This document shows, piece after piece, positions 24,713-37,547 of a stretch of 64,000 bases of DNA. This DNA comes from Comamonadaceae bacterium. GTDB lineage: Bacteria > Pseudomonadota > Gammaproteobacteria > Burkholderiales > Burkholderiaceae_C. The translations under genes were made by a program, and so were the position numbers. Below the pieces are notes generated by a model. That model saw only the letters and a program-made list of their open reading frames with translations. It was not told where the DNA came from and did not search any database. Numbering within the stretch: the stretch's first letter is position 1; every line of letters begins with the position of its first letter. Location: NCBI GenBank assembly GCA_947455465.1, contig CANGNS010000006.1, forward strand, positions 1-64,000, read 5' to 3'.

Positions 24713-25372
24713 TTGGAATCATTGAGCCCCTGGGCCCTGTTGGGCAATACCTTGCTCGTCACCTTGGCGGCCTACCTGCTTGGTTCTTTATCATTTGCCG
24801 TCATTGTCAGCCGCCTCATGGGACTGAACGACCCCCGCACCTTTGGCAGCAAAAACCCTGGCGCTACCAATGTGCTGCGTTCGGGTAGCAAAGCAGCAGC
24901 GGTGGTCACGCTTTTGCTCGACGGCGCCAAAGGCTGGTTGCCGGTGTTTGCAGTTCAGCGATGGGGCGTGCCTTATGGGCTGGAGGCAAGCGCCCTAGCG
25001 CTGGTAGGACTGGCTGCGTTTATAGGGCATGTGTTTCCGGTGTTTTTCCGCTTTCAGGGGGGTAAAGGCGTGGCCACTGCGGCAGGCGTGGTGCTGGCTA
25101 CGGACCCCTGGTTGGCGCTTGCCGTGGGGGCGAGCTGGCTCATCGTCACCTACTTTTCCCGTTATGTCTCATTGGCCTCGGTGGTAGCGGCCATATTTGC
25201 GCCGGTGTACTACCTGTTCGGCGATGGCCTGGCCTGGCGCGCGGATAACGCCATTGCCCTGGCACTGGCCATCATGAGCGGGCTGCTGGTCTGGCGCCAT
25301 GCGGCCAATGTGGGCCGTTTGATGAATGGCACCGAGTCCCGCCTGGGCGCCAAGGCGAAAACCGAGGGCTAA
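24713..25372 (+). CDS. plsY: Glycerol-3-phosphate acyltransferase PlsY
   Basis: 219 residues, start TTG 24713 behind a good AAGGAG. It is an inner-membrane protein with five or so hydrophobic segments. Conserved motifs are [14 protein letters not shown] (about 42-55), [21 protein letters not shown] (about 105-125) and the third loop near 175. It transfers acyl from acyl-phosphate to glycerol-3-phosphate, the first acylation in phospholipid synthesis. Confidence 0.96.
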   Translation: MESLSPWALLGNTLLVTLAAYLLGSLSFAVIVSRLMGLNDPRTFGSKNPGATNVLRSGSKAAAVVTLLLDGAKGWLPVFAVQRWGVPYGLEASALALVGLAAFIGHVFPVFFRFQGGKGVATAAGVVLATDPWLALAVGASWLIVTYFSRYVSLASVVAAIFAPVYYLFGDGLAWRADNAIALALAIMSGLLVWRHAANVGRLMNGTESRLGAKAKTEG

Positions 25373-25375
25373 TTT

Positions 25376-25861
25376 TCAATCGCGAAAATTGTTAAAGCTC
25401 AGCGGGATATCGGTAATTTCTTTTTTCAGCAGCGCCATGGCCGCTTGCAAGTCGTCACGCTTGGCACCGGTCACGCGCACCGAATCGCCCTGGATGGCGG
25501 CTTGTACCTTGAGTTTGCTGTCTTTAATCAGGCGCTGGATTTTTTTGCCTAATTCGCTCTCGATGCCGTTGCGTACCTTGATGACGCACTTGACTTTGTC
25601 GCCGCCCATTTTTTGAACATCGCCCTTGTCCAAAAAACGCACATCGACATTGCGCTTGGTAAGCTTGTTGCGCAGCACGTCTTCGATCTGGTCGAGTTGA
25701 AATTCGGCGTCGCCGATCAGGGTGATTTCTTTGTCCTTGATTTCAATCGCGGCCGCAGTGCCTTTGAAGTCAAAGCGGGTGGTGATTTCTTTGACGGTGT
25801 TTTCAACGCCGTTTTTCACATCGACTAAATTGGCTTCACACACGGTGTCAAACGAGGGCAT
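25376..25861 (-). CDS. YajQ family nucleotide-binding protein
   Basis: 161 residues from ATG 25861 ([19 protein letters not shown]). Signature blocks are [29 protein letters not shown] and [20 protein letters not shown]. Members bind nucleotides, and some bind cyclic di-GMP. The open frame runs far upstream, but that part is the antisense of murB. Convergent with plsY, with only 3 bp between stops, and divergent from murB. Confidence 0.95.
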   Translation of the reverse strand: MPSFDTVCEANLVDVKNGVENTVKEITTRFDFKGTAAAIEIKDKEITLIGDAEFQLDQIEDVLRNKLTKRNVDVRFLDKGDVQKMGGDKVKCVIKVRNGIESELGKKIQRLIKDSKLKVQAAIQGDSVRVTGAKRDDLQAAMALLKKEITDIPLSFNNFRD

Positions 25862-25936
25862 GGTCCGGTTTTCTCCTGAAAGGGGGCGGGGGCTGGCACG
25901 CGGCATGCCAAGGCCCGGGGGTGCGACAATCCTGCC

Positions 25937-26977
25937 ATGGTAGTCGAGAACAATGTGCCTTTGCAGGCGCTCAATACATTTCACATTGTGGCGCGAGCGC
26001 AGCACTTGGTGCGCATCGCCAGCCTGGAAGACGCGCAGGCGGTGCTCCAGGACGCGCACTGGGCCGCCCAGCCCAAGTTTGTGCTGGGCGGGGGCAGCAA
26101 TCTGGTGCTTACCGGCGACGTCAAGCCCTTGGTCCTGAAAATGGAGATCATGGGGCGCGCCCTGGTCCGCGAAACGCCCAAGGCCTATATCGTGGAAGCG
26201 GGTGCCGGCGAGAACTGGCACGATTTTGTCGCCTGGACCCTTGCCCAGGGCCTGCCCGGCCTGGAAAACATGGCCCTGATTCCGGGCACGGTAGGCGCCG
26301 CGCCGGTGCAAAACATCGGGGCCTACGGCGTAGAACTCCAAGATGTGTTTGACTCGCTGGACGCCCTGGACCTGCGCAGCGGCGAGGTTTTTACCCTGGA
26401 CGCGGCCCGCTGCGCCTTTGGCTACCGCGACTCGGTTTTCAAGCATGACAGCGGCATGGGCCTCAAAGACCGCGCGCTCATTCTCAAAGTGCGCTTTGCC
26501 CTGCCCAAAGTTTGGAAGTCGGTGCTGGGCTATGCGGACATCGAAAAAATGCGCCAGCAAGAGGGCGTCGAGCAGCCCGACGCGCAGCACATTTTTGACT
26601 GGGTGTGCCGCATCCGGCGCGCCAAGCTGCCTGACCCGGCGGTGGTGGGCAACGCAGGCAGTTTTTTCAAAAACCCGACGGTCAGCGCCGAGCAATGCGC
26701 CGACATCATCGCCCGCGACCCCAAGGTGGTGCATTACCGCTTGGACAACGGCAGCTACAAACTGGCCGCCGGCTGGCTGATCGACGCCTGCGGTTGGCGT
26801 GGCAAATCGGTGGGGCAGGCCGGCGTGTACGAAAAACAGGCCTTGGTGCTGGTCAACCGCGGCCAAGGCAGCCAAGGCGCCACCGGCGGCGAGGTGATGA
26901 CGCTGGCCCGCGCCATCCAGACCAGCGTGTACGAGCGCTTTGGCCTCATGCTCGAGACCGAGCCGGTGGTTTTGTAG
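25937..26977 (+). CDS. murB: UDP-N-acetylenolpyruvoylglucosamine reductase
   Basis: 346 residues, the long (type I, E. coli-like) MurB. FAD-binding [12 protein letters not shown] (about 50-61), [18 protein letters not shown] (about 117-135), proton-donor Ser in NAGSFFKNP (about 240) and C-terminal Glu in [10 protein letters not shown]. It makes UDP-MurNAc with NADPH in peptidoglycan synthesis. Its start lies 75 bp from the yajQ start, divergent. Confidence 0.97.
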   Translation: MVVENNVPLQALNTFHIVARAQHLVRIASLEDAQAVLQDAHWAAQPKFVLGGGSNLVLTGDVKPLVLKMEIMGRALVRETPKAYIVEAGAGENWHDFVAWTLAQGLPGLENMALIPGTVGAAPVQNIGAYGVELQDVFDSLDALDLRSGEVFTLDAARCAFGYRDSVFKHDSGMGLKDRALILKVRFALPKVWKSVLGYADIEKMRQQEGVEQPDAQHIFDWVCRIRRAKLPDPAVVGNAGSFFKNPTVSAEQCADIIARDPKVVHYRLDNGSYKLAAGWLIDACGWRGKSVGQAGVYEKQALVLVNRGQGSQGATGGEVMTLARAIQTSVYERFGLMLETEPVVL

Positions 26978-26999
26978 CGCCTGTGTTCAGGGAAACTTC

Positions 27000-28007
27000 A
27001 TGAAAAATATATTGCTTTTAGGCGGCTCTGGCTTTATCGGCGCCCACATCTGCGAAAAACTCGTGCGCGCCGGATACCGGGTATCCGTGGCCACCCGCAA
27101 AGCCGAGCATGCCAAGCCGGTCATGCATTTACCCGGCCTCACGGTGCTGGTGTGCAATGTGCATGACGAGGCAGCGCTGACGCAAGCGGCCGCCGGCATG
27201 GACGCGGTAGTCAACCTGGTCGCCATCTTGCATGGCAGCGTGGCGGCATTTAGCCATGTGCACCAAGAACTGCCGGCCAAAATTGCGCGGGCTTGCCGCG
27301 CCCAGTCGGTGCGCCACCTGGTGCATGTCAGCGCCTTGGGCGTGAACACCGACCAGCCGCAAGCTTTGCCGTCCCACTATTTGCGCAGCAAAGCGCTGGG
27401 TGAGCTGGCGCTGATGGACGTTTTGGGCCTGCGTGGCGCAGGTGCCGCGGCGTCTCTTGGCACCAGCCTGACGGTGCTGCGTCCCAGCGTGGTCTTTGGG
27501 GCGGGCGACCAGTTTTTGAACGTGTTTGCCGCCTTGCAGGCGCACTTTCCTGTGATGCCCCTAGCCTGCGCCGACGCGCTGTTCCAGCCGGTGTGGGTGG
27601 AGGATGTGGCCCAGGCCGTCGTGCAAAGTGTGCGGCAGGGCTTGGATGGCGTGGCGCCGTTGCAGGTGTTTGAGCTGGCGGGGCCGCAGGTGCGCAGATT
27701 GCGCGAGCTGGTGCAGTTCGCGGCCCGTTGTGCCGGTATCGGCCAGGGGCGTGGCCGCCCGGTGCTGGGCCTGCCCTTGTGGATGGGGCGGGTGCAAGCG
27801 GCTCTTTTGGGCTTGCTGCCGGGCGCACCGCTCATGAGCGCGGACAACCTGGCCTCCATGCAAATTCCTAATGTGGCCACTGGGCGCGTGCCCGGCTTGG
27901 TGGATTTGGGCATCACGCCCGCAAGCTTAGAGACGATAGGGCCGCAGTACCTGGTGGCGGACCCGGCCCGCGCCGGTTTTGACGGCCTGCGCCAGCGCCA
28001 CCGCTAA
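27000..28007 (+). CDS. NAD(P)-binding protein, complex I NDUFA9-like
   Basis: 335 residues from ATG 27000. Rossmann motif LLLGGSGFIGAHICEKL at 4-20. The stretches SVRHLVHVSALGVN, SHYLRSKALGELAL and LRPSVVFGAGDQFLN are those of atypical SDR proteins of the NDUFA9 group. The enzyme activity is unknown. The last 4 bases overlap the stop of the convergent histidine kinase gene. Confidence 0.88.
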   Translation: MKNILLLGGSGFIGAHICEKLVRAGYRVSVATRKAEHAKPVMHLPGLTVLVCNVHDEAALTQAAAGMDAVVNLVAILHGSVAAFSHVHQELPAKIARACRAQSVRHLVHVSALGVNTDQPQALPSHYLRSKALGELALMDVLGLRGAGAAASLGTSLTVLRPSVVFGAGDQFLNVFAALQAHFPVMPLACADALFQPVWVEDVAQAVVQSVRQGLDGVAPLQVFELAGPQVRRLRELVQFAARCAGIGQGRGRPVLGLPLWMGRVQAALLGLLPGAPLMSADNLASMQIPNVATGRVPGLVDLGITPASLETIGPQYLVADPARAGFDGLRQRHR

Positions 28008-29863
28008 AGCACTGAAAAACGGGTCGGCTCGGGAGGCGGGGCCAAGTGCAGGTGGATGGCCTCTTGCAAGCGGGCCAGATGCACTGGCTTGGTCACAAAC
28101 TGGTTGACGCCGGCGGCCATGGCCTGGTCGTGCGCTTCGCTCATGACATCGGCGGTCAGGGCAATGATGGGCAGTTTGCTGGCCGGATGGTCCAGTGCGC
28201 GAATGGCCCGCGTGGCCTCCACGCCATTCATCACGGGCATATGCAAATCCATGAGCACCAGGTCAAAGGGTTCGGTTTGTACCCGCTGGACGGCCAATAG
28301 CCCGTTTTCGCAAAACGTGGTGTGGTAGCCCATGCGTTTGAGCAATATGTCCATGAACTTCTGGTTCACCTGGTTGTCTTCCACCACCAATATTCGGTAG
28401 GCGCGCTCGGCTCTGGTTGGCGGGTCCAGCACAAATGCGGGGCGTTCGCGGGCGGGTGCTTTGGGCGTAGCCAGCGTAGTGGGGATGCGCAGCGTAAAGC
28501 ACGATCCGCTGCCCGCCGCACTTTTCACCTTGATGTGCCCGTCCATCAATTGAGCCAGAGACTGCGAAATTTCCAGGCCCAGGCCGGTGCCGCCGTATTC
28601 GTCGTTGAGGCCGTTATGCACCTGGTTAAAGCGCTGAAACAGCTTCTCCAGCGCCTCGCTTGGGATGCCGATGCCGGTGTCCTCGACCCGCACGGCCAAG
28701 GTCATCTGGCCCGATGGATTGACCGCAGCGCCCACGCGATCGAGCTGCACCGTCACCGAGCCTTGGTTGGTGAATTTGATGGCGTTGTTGACCAAATTAA
28801 ACAAAATTTGCTTGACGCGCTTTTCGTCCAGCACCACCCAGCGCGGCACATTGGCCGCGACATGGACGGTGTATTGCAAATTCTTGCCCTGGGCCTGCGG
28901 GCGCATGACTTCCTCGACATCCCGCATCATCTGGTGCAGGTCTACCGGGCCGGTTTGCAGATTGATCTTTCCCTCTTCCAGGGCCGATAAATCCAAAATA
29001 TCGTTGAGCACATTGAGCAAATGGCTGGCCGAGGCATTGGCTGTCTTGAGGTAATCGGCCTGCTGCTCGCTCAGCGTGGTGGTGCCCAGCAGGCTGAGCA
29101 TGCCGTAAATCCCATTGAACGGCGTGCGCAGCTCGTGGCTCATATTGGCCAGGAAGCGGCTTTTGCCCCGGCTGGCGCTTTCGGCCTTGATCTGCGTTTC
29201 CCGAAAGTAATCGGTCAGTTGCTGCGATTTGGCTTGGGCCCGCACCCGCCTTTGGTACTGCAGGGCAAGCACCCCCAGCGCGACCGTTAGCAACAGCACG
29301 ATCAGGGCGCTGACCACCAATATGCGCATATTGCCTTGCAGCCACTGGTCGCGCTGCAGGGTCGACTGCCGCGCCCCCCAGGCCGTAGCCTGGCCGGTGA
29401 TATTGATGACCTCGGGCGCCAAGCCGTCGGCCAGCTGGCGCAAGCCTTGTAGTTCGGCGGGGTCCAACGTGTAGGTTTGGCTCAGCTTGGTGGCAAAGGT
29501 TTGCAGGCTTTGCAGGCGCTCCATCACCAGGGCGCGCTCCGGGCTGGCTAAAAACAGGCCGCCCTGGGGGCTTTCTTTGAGCTCGCGCACCCGCGCGCTG
29601 AGTGCTTCATTGCGTATTTGCAGTTGTTCCAGCGCGTTATTGGCTTTGTCATGCTCGCTCAAGGCTTGGCGAAAGCGCAGAAATTCGCGGTCCATGCGGT
29701 TGGCTGCGGCTACCAGCGCATCTTCGGCGCGCAGGTCACGGTTGAGCAGGCTTTGGCGCTGGCTGTAATGCAGGATGAACAGCAGGCCTACGAGCAGGCA
29801 CAGGGCAAAGCCCAGCAGCGAAAACCAGATTTTGAAACTGCGTGACGTCGTGGCTTTAGGCAT
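28004..29863 (-). CDS. Hybrid sensor histidine kinase / response regulator
   Basis: 619 residues in one chain. Transmembrane segments lie at about 12-32 and 180-202 and enclose a helical periplasmic sensor. HisKA has its phospho-acceptor at H243 (MSHELRTPFNG), and HATPase has N-box LVNNAIKF and G-boxes VEDTGIGIP and GGTGLGLEI. A C-terminal receiver carries its phosphorylation site in DLVLMDLHMPVMNG (about residue 545). No HPt domain and no PAS are seen, and the linker after TM2 is a coiled coil in place of a clear HAMP. The signal and target are unknown; there is no response regulator gene next to it. Confidence 0.93.
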   Translation of the reverse strand: MPKATTSRSFKIWFSLLGFALCLLVGLLFILHYSQRQSLLNRDLRAEDALVAAANRMDREFLRFRQALSEHDKANNALEQLQIRNEALSARVRELKESPQGGLFLASPERALVMERLQSLQTFATKLSQTYTLDPAELQGLRQLADGLAPEVINITGQATAWGARQSTLQRDQWLQGNMRILVVSALIVLLLTVALGVLALQYQRRVRAQAKSQQLTDYFRETQIKAESASRGKSRFLANMSHELRTPFNGIYGMLSLLGTTTLSEQQADYLKTANASASHLLNVLNDILDLSALEEGKINLQTGPVDLHQMMRDVEEVMRPQAQGKNLQYTVHVAANVPRWVVLDEKRVKQILFNLVNNAIKFTNQGSVTVQLDRVGAAVNPSGQMTLAVRVEDTGIGIPSEALEKLFQRFNQVHNGLNDEYGGTGLGLEISQSLAQLMDGHIKVKSAAGSGSCFTLRIPTTLATPKAPARERPAFVLDPPTRAERAYRILVVEDNQVNQKFMDILLKRMGYHTTFCENGLLAVQRVQTEPFDLVLMDLHMPVMNGVEATRAIRALDHPASKLPIIALTADVMSEAHDQAMAAGVNQFVTKPVHLARLQEAIHLHLAPPPEPTRFSVL

Positions 29864-30027
29864 AGGGTTGATGCCGATTCAAGCTGCCGCGGTCACGGGG
29901 CAGGCGCCAATACTATGCAGGGCGCTGCCAAAGGCGCGGCAATGCAGCGAAAAGCTTTGCCAACCCCGCCCCTTGATCATGCCAAACCCTCATAAATTTG
30001 ATAAAAGAAATAGATTCTTATTGTAAT

Positions 30028-31720
<1,693 letters not shown>

Positions 31721-31821
31721 GGTGTGTGCTGGATGATGGGCGGCGCGGCCGCGTGCGGGGCTGAGGTCAAAGGCGGTGCATCCACGCAAAGGTGGCGCGC
31801 CAGCCGGGCGAACCAGGCATT

Positions 31822-32205
31822 TTAGGCCAGCATGGCGGCAAAAGCCTCGGGCGCAAAGCCTACGGTCAGCCGCCCGTCGGGCCAGCTAACCACTGGGCGT
31901 TTGATGACGCTATGGTGCGCCAGCATGAGCGCACTGGCGCCGCTTGCGTCATGTGCGCTGGCCTGCTGCGCGGGCGCCAGTTTGCGCCAGGTCGTGCCTT
32001 TGCGGTTAAGCAGGCGCTCCCAACCCAGGGTCTGCACCCAGTTGGCCAGCACATCGGGCGCCAAGCCCTGCTTTTTGAAGTCGTGAAATTCGGCCGCCAG
32101 GCCCTGGCTTTGCAGCCAAAGGCGGGCTTTTTTGACGGTATCGCAGTTGGCGATGCCGTACACGGTCAGGGTCGTGGGTGCGGTGGCAGGGTGCATGGCC
32201 GCCAT
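31822..32205 (-). CDS. Spx/ArsC-family (YffB-like) protein
   Basis: 127 residues with a thioredoxin-like fold. The motif YGIANCDTVKKARLWL keeps one Cys and has C-x-x-x-K in place of a CxxC. The Arg-type motif is replaced by VIKRPVV near residue 105, as in the YffB branch of arsenate-reductase-like proteins. It is probably not a true arsenate reductase. The true start may be a few codons downstream (MHPATAP). Confidence 0.88.
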   Translation of the reverse strand: MAAMHPATAPTTLTVYGIANCDTVKKARLWLQSQGLAAEFHDFKKQGLAPDVLANWVQTLGWERLLNRKGTTWRKLAPAQQASAHDASGASALMLAHHSVIKRPVVSWPDGRLTVGFAPEAFAAMLA

Positions 32206-32267
32206 GATGCCACGGCTGTGCGGATGCTAACGCGGCTTCATCCGCCCGTGGGCGACAATCTGCGGCT

Positions 32268-33578
32268 ATGAAAGACCTTTCCCAATGGCTTGCTTACTGC
32301 GAGCAGCTGCACCCCAAAAACATCGACATGGGCCTGGACCGTGTGCGCCAAGTGGCCCAGCGCATGGATTTGCGCCTGCCTTGCACCGTGATTAGCGTGG
32401 CGGGCACCAACGGCAAAGGCTCCACCTGCGCCATGCTGGAGACCATTCTGATGCAGGCAGGCTACCGCACGGCGGTCTATTCCTCGCCGCATTTGGTGCA
32501 TTTTGAGGAGCGTCTGCGTCTGCAAGGCCAGAATGTACAAGCGGCCGCTATGGTGGAGGGCTTTGCCCGCGTAGAGGCGGCGCGCACGGCGGGCGCCGAG
32601 CCGGTGTCCCTGACCTATTTCGAGTTTTCCACGCTGGCCATCATGGATGTGATGCGCAGCGCCCCGCTGGACGTGGCTATTTTGGAAGTGGGGATGGGCG
32701 GGCGGCTGGACGCCGTCAATATCGTGGACGCCGATTGCGCCATCATCACCAGCATCGACCTGGACCATATGGAGTTTTTGGGCCCGGACCGTGAAACCAT
32801 CGGCCGCGAGAAGGCAGGCATTATGCGCACCGGCCGCCCGGTGGTGGTCAGCGACCCGGTGCCGCCGCAAAGTGTGCTCGACCACGCCCTGGAAATCGGT
32901 GCTGACCTGTGGCGCGTCGGGCGCGACTTCAATACCAGTGGCGACAGCCAGCAATGGGCCTGGTCGGGCCGTGGCCGGCGCTACAGCGGCCTGGCCTACC
33001 CGGCGCTGCGCGGCGCCAACCAGCTGGTCAATGCCGCCGGCGTGCTGGCCGCGCTCACTGCGCTGCGCGAGCAGCTGCCGGTAACGGCGCAGGCGATCCG
33101 CAACGGTTTTGCCATGGTGGAGTTTGCCGGGCGCTTTCAGATCCTGCCGGGTACGCCGGCTTTGGTGCTGGACGTGGCGCACAACCCGCACTCGGTGGCG
33201 GCGCTGGCGGCCAATTTGGACGCCATGGGCTATTTCCCCCGCACCCACGCGGTGTTTGGCGCCATGGGCGACAAAGACCTGGCGCCCATGCTCGCGCGCA
33301 TGAATCCGCTGGTCGAGTGCTGGTATTTCACGGATTTACCCACTCCGCGGGCGGCCGCTGGCGCGGCGCTGATGGCGCAGTGGCACGCGCAAAACCAGCG
33401 CAAAGACGTGGCCGCCCAGGCCTTTGCCAGCCCGCTGGCGGCCTTGGAGGCGGCCCTGGCCAGTGCGGACCCCGCTGATAGAATCCTTGTGTTTGGATCC
33501 TTTTACACCGTCGGTGGTGTGCTGCAACAGGGCCTGCCCCGCTTGCAGGGTGCGCACCTCAACTCTTCAGAAAAATAA
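32268..33578 (+). CDS. folC: Folylpolyglutamate synthase / dihydrofolate synthase
   Basis: 436 residues. P-loop SVAGTNGKGSTCAMLE (about 43-58), EVGMGGRLDAVNI (about 142), and DVAHNPHSVAAL (about 300). Adds glutamates to folate and makes dihydrofolate. It opens the folC-SPOR-cvpA-purF-metZ order that is well conserved in this bacterial order; the next gene starts 9 bp after its stop. Confidence 0.97.
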   Translation: MKDLSQWLAYCEQLHPKNIDMGLDRVRQVAQRMDLRLPCTVISVAGTNGKGSTCAMLETILMQAGYRTAVYSSPHLVHFEERLRLQGQNVQAAAMVEGFARVEAARTAGAEPVSLTYFEFSTLAIMDVMRSAPLDVAILEVGMGGRLDAVNIVDADCAIITSIDLDHMEFLGPDRETIGREKAGIMRTGRPVVVSDPVPPQSVLDHALEIGADLWRVGRDFNTSGDSQQWAWSGRGRRYSGLAYPALRGANQLVNAAGVLAALTALREQLPVTAQAIRNGFAMVEFAGRFQILPGTPALVLDVAHNPHSVAALAANLDAMGYFPRTHAVFGAMGDKDLAPMLARMNPLVECWYFTDLPTPRAAAGAALMAQWHAQNQRKDVAAQAFASPLAALEAALASADPADRILVFGSFYTVGGVLQQGLPRLQGAHLNSSEK

Positions 33579-33587
33579 ATTCCCGCT

Positions 33588-34280
33588 ATGGCGTTTTTCA
33601 AGTTCCGCAAGGATGGTGCCGAACCCGCAAGTGCGGCCCCCGCACCCGAGAGCTTGGAAGCCATGCGCACCCGGGCACGCAACCGCCTCATTGGCGCGGC
33701 CACCCTGGTGCTGATCGGCGTGGTCGGCTTCCCGCTCCTGTTTGACAGCCAGCCCCGCCCGATTGACGTCAATATCGCCATTGACATCCCCGATAAAGCC
33801 AAGGTGGCCCCCCTGAGCGCGGCCTCAGCGGCCAGTCCGGCCAAGGCCGAACCTGCGGTCGCTGCGGCCAGCGTGGCCCCTGCCGCGTCGGCTGAGCAAG
33901 AAGTGGTGGTCGCCCCCGCAGCCAAGCCTGCTGCCCCCGCGCCAGCGGCTGTCGTGGCTGCCGCGCCTGCGGCCGTGGCGGTCCAGGAGGCCGCTAAAGC
34001 CCAAACCTTGCTGGAGGGCAAGGCCCCCGCAGCAGGCGCCAGCAGCGCCCTGGTGCGCTACACCGTGCAGGTGGGCGCTTTTGCCGATGTGCAAAAAGCC
34101 CGCGAGGCACGCCATACTTTGGAAAAAGCAGGACTCAAGACCTACACCCAGGTGGTCAATGGCGCCGACGGCCGGCGCATCCGGGTGCGCGTGGGCCCCT
34201 GGACCGACAAGGCCGAGGCCGACAAAGCCGTGGCCAAGATCAAGTCCCTGAACCTTTCCGCGCAGCTTTTGACGCTCTGA
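33588..34280 (+). CDS. SPOR-domain cell-division protein (DedD-like)
   Basis: 230 residues. Short cytoplasmic N-terminus, one membrane helix (about 37-54, LIGAATLVLIGVVGFPLLF), a long Ala/Pro-rich periplasmic linker (about 75-150) and a C-terminal SPOR domain (about 155-228, YTVQVGAFADVQKAREARHTL). SPOR domains bind denuded glycan at the septum. Second gene of the folC run. Confidence 0.93.
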   Translation: MAFFKFRKDGAEPASAAPAPESLEAMRTRARNRLIGAATLVLIGVVGFPLLFDSQPRPIDVNIAIDIPDKAKVAPLSAASAASPAKAEPAVAAASVAPAASAEQEVVVAPAAKPAAPAPAAVVAAAPAAVAVQEAAKAQTLLEGKAPAAGASSALVRYTVQVGAFADVQKAREARHTLEKAGLKTYTQVVNGADGRRIRVRVGPWTDKAEADKAVAKIKSLNLSAQLLTL

Positions 34281-34293
34281 CGCACAGGCGCGC

Positions 34294-34779
34294 ATGGCCG
34301 ATCTCGATTGGGTTTCCTGCGCTGTCGTAGCAGTGTCGGTGCTGCTGGGCCTATGGCGTGGCCTGGTGGCCGAAGTGCTCTCCTTGCTCAACTGGCTGGT
34401 GGCCTTTTTCGCTGCGCAGTTCATCGCCCCCCAGTGGGCTTCCGCCTTGCCCATGCAAGGCGCCAGCCAGGCGGTGCGCTATGCCGCAGCCTTTGTCATG
34501 GGCTTTGTCGCTTGTTTGCTGGCCGGTTTTGTGCTGATTTTTTTGCTGAAAAAAGTTATTGAAGCCGTTGGTTTGCGGCCTATAGACCGCGTGCTGGGGG
34601 CCGTGTTTGGCGCGGCGCGCGGCGCGTTGATCCTGATGGCCGCCACCGTGGCGGTGACCATGACGCCCTTGGCAGAATCGGACCTGTGGCAGGATGCCCA
34701 GTCCCCGCGCATGGCGCAGACGGCGCTGACCGGCCTCAAACCCTTGCTGCCCCAGGCTTTTGCCCGATTTATCCCTTGA
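34294..34779 (+). CDS. cvpA: CvpA family membrane protein
   Basis: 161 residues with four hydrophobic segments and the CvpA pattern (DWVSCAVVAVSVLLGLWRGL at the N-terminus, AVFGAARGALILMAA near 105). Named for colicin V production; involved in envelope homeostasis. It precedes purF by 15 bp, the conserved cvpA-purF pair. Confidence 0.95.
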   Translation: MADLDWVSCAVVAVSVLLGLWRGLVAEVLSLLNWLVAFFAAQFIAPQWASALPMQGASQAVRYAAAFVMGFVACLLAGFVLIFLLKKVIEAVGLRPIDRVLGAVFGAARGALILMAATVAVTMTPLAESDLWQDAQSPRMAQTALTGLKPLLPQAFARFIP

Positions 34780-34794
34780 GCGAGTAAACCCAAG

Positions 34795-36294
<1,500 letters not shown>

Positions 36295-36323
36295 CATTTC
36301 GCCCACTTTTTGACTTGATTTTT

Positions 36324-37535
36324 ATGGCCCACCATTCACTTCCCTCCGGCTTGCACCCCGATACCCTGGCCCAGCGCGTGGCCGTGGAGCCCAGCCAGTA
36401 CGGCGAAAACTCGGAAGCCCTGTACCTGACCAGTGGTTACCTGCAACCCTCGGCCGAGGTCGCCGCCCGCCGCTTTGGCGGCCAGGAGGAGGGCTACACC
36501 TACGGTCGCTCGGGCAACCCGACGGTGAGCAGCTTTGAAATGCGTCTGGCAGCCATGGAAGGCACGCAAGCGGCGCTGGCCACCGCCTCGGGCATGTCGG
36601 CGGTGATGCTGATGCTGTTTAGTTTGCTCAAGTCCGGTGACCATGTGCTCTATTCGCAGTCCATGTTTGGCTCGACGATCAAGCTCATAGGTTCCGAATT
36701 CGCCCGCTTTGGCGTGGAATCGACCATGGTTGCGCAAACCGATCTGGCCGCCTGGAAAGCGGCCATGCGGCCCAACACCAAGCTTTTGTTTGCCGAGACG
36801 CCGACCAACCCTTTGACCGAGGTGTGCGACATCCAGGCGCTGGCCGACATCGCACACAACGCCGGGGCCTTGCTGGCGGTCGACAACTGCTTTGCCACCC
36901 CCGCGCTGCAGCGCCCGATGGACATGGGCGCCGATATCGTGATGCATTCGGGCACCAAATACTTGGATGGGCAGGGCCGCGTCATGGCCGGGGCGCTGTG
37001 CGCCAGCGAGGACTTGATCACCGGCAAATGCCTGCCGGTGATGAAAAACAGTGGCATGGTTTTGTCGCCCTTTAATGCCTGGGTGGTCCTCAAAGGCCTG
37101 GAAACCCTGGACATTCGCATGCGCGCCCAAAGCGCCCGCGCCCACGAACTGGCGCTGTGGCTGGAGCAGCACCCGGCGGTCTCGCGCGTGTACTACCCCG
37201 GGCTGGCCAGCCACCCGCAGCACGCGCTGGCGATGCGTCAGATGTCGAATATCGGCGGCGCGGTGCTGTCTTTTGACCTGAAAGCGACGGATGCTGCCGC
37301 CGCCCGTAGCCGCGCCTTTCATGTGCTCGATAGCTTGCAGGTGCTTTCTTTGTGCACCAACCTGGGCGATACCAAGAGTTTGCTGACCCATCCGGCCAGC
37401 ACCTCGCACGGCAAATTGTCCGAAGACCAGCGCCAAGCGGCCGGCATCGGTCAAGGCCTGATCCGCTTTGCCGTGGGCCTGGAGCATGTGGGCGATATGC
37501 AGGCCGATCTGCTGCGCGGTCTGGACACCCTTTAA
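36324..37535 (+). CDS. metZ: O-succinylhomoserine sulfhydrylase
   Basis: 403 residues from ATG 36324 (MAHHSLPSG); an in-frame TTG at 36315 has no better support. PLP-dependent Cys/Met metabolism family with the lysine in MHSGTKYLDGQGRVMAG (Lys about 213) and YGRSGNPTV near 58. Makes homocysteine from O-succinylhomoserine and sulfide. Follows purF as in related genomes. Confidence 0.95.
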   Translation: MAHHSLPSGLHPDTLAQRVAVEPSQYGENSEALYLTSGYLQPSAEVAARRFGGQEEGYTYGRSGNPTVSSFEMRLAAMEGTQAALATASGMSAVMLMLFSLLKSGDHVLYSQSMFGSTIKLIGSEFARFGVESTMVAQTDLAAWKAAMRPNTKLLFAETPTNPLTEVCDIQALADIAHNAGALLAVDNCFATPALQRPMDMGADIVMHSGTKYLDGQGRVMAGALCASEDLITGKCLPVMKNSGMVLSPFNAWVVLKGLETLDIRMRAQSARAHELALWLEQHPAVSRVYYPGLASHPQHALAMRQMSNIGGAVLSFDLKATDAAAARSRAFHVLDSLQVLSLCTNLGDTKSLLTHPASTSHGKLSEDQRQAAGIGQGLIRFAVGLEHVGDMQADLLRGLDTL

Positions 37536-37547
37536 ATTTGAATTGGC

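Noticed and set aside
25862-26875. Upstream extension of the yajQ frame to about 500 residues
   Set aside because: The added part is antisense to murB and lacks homology-like features; the YajQ N-terminus MPSFD is at 25861.
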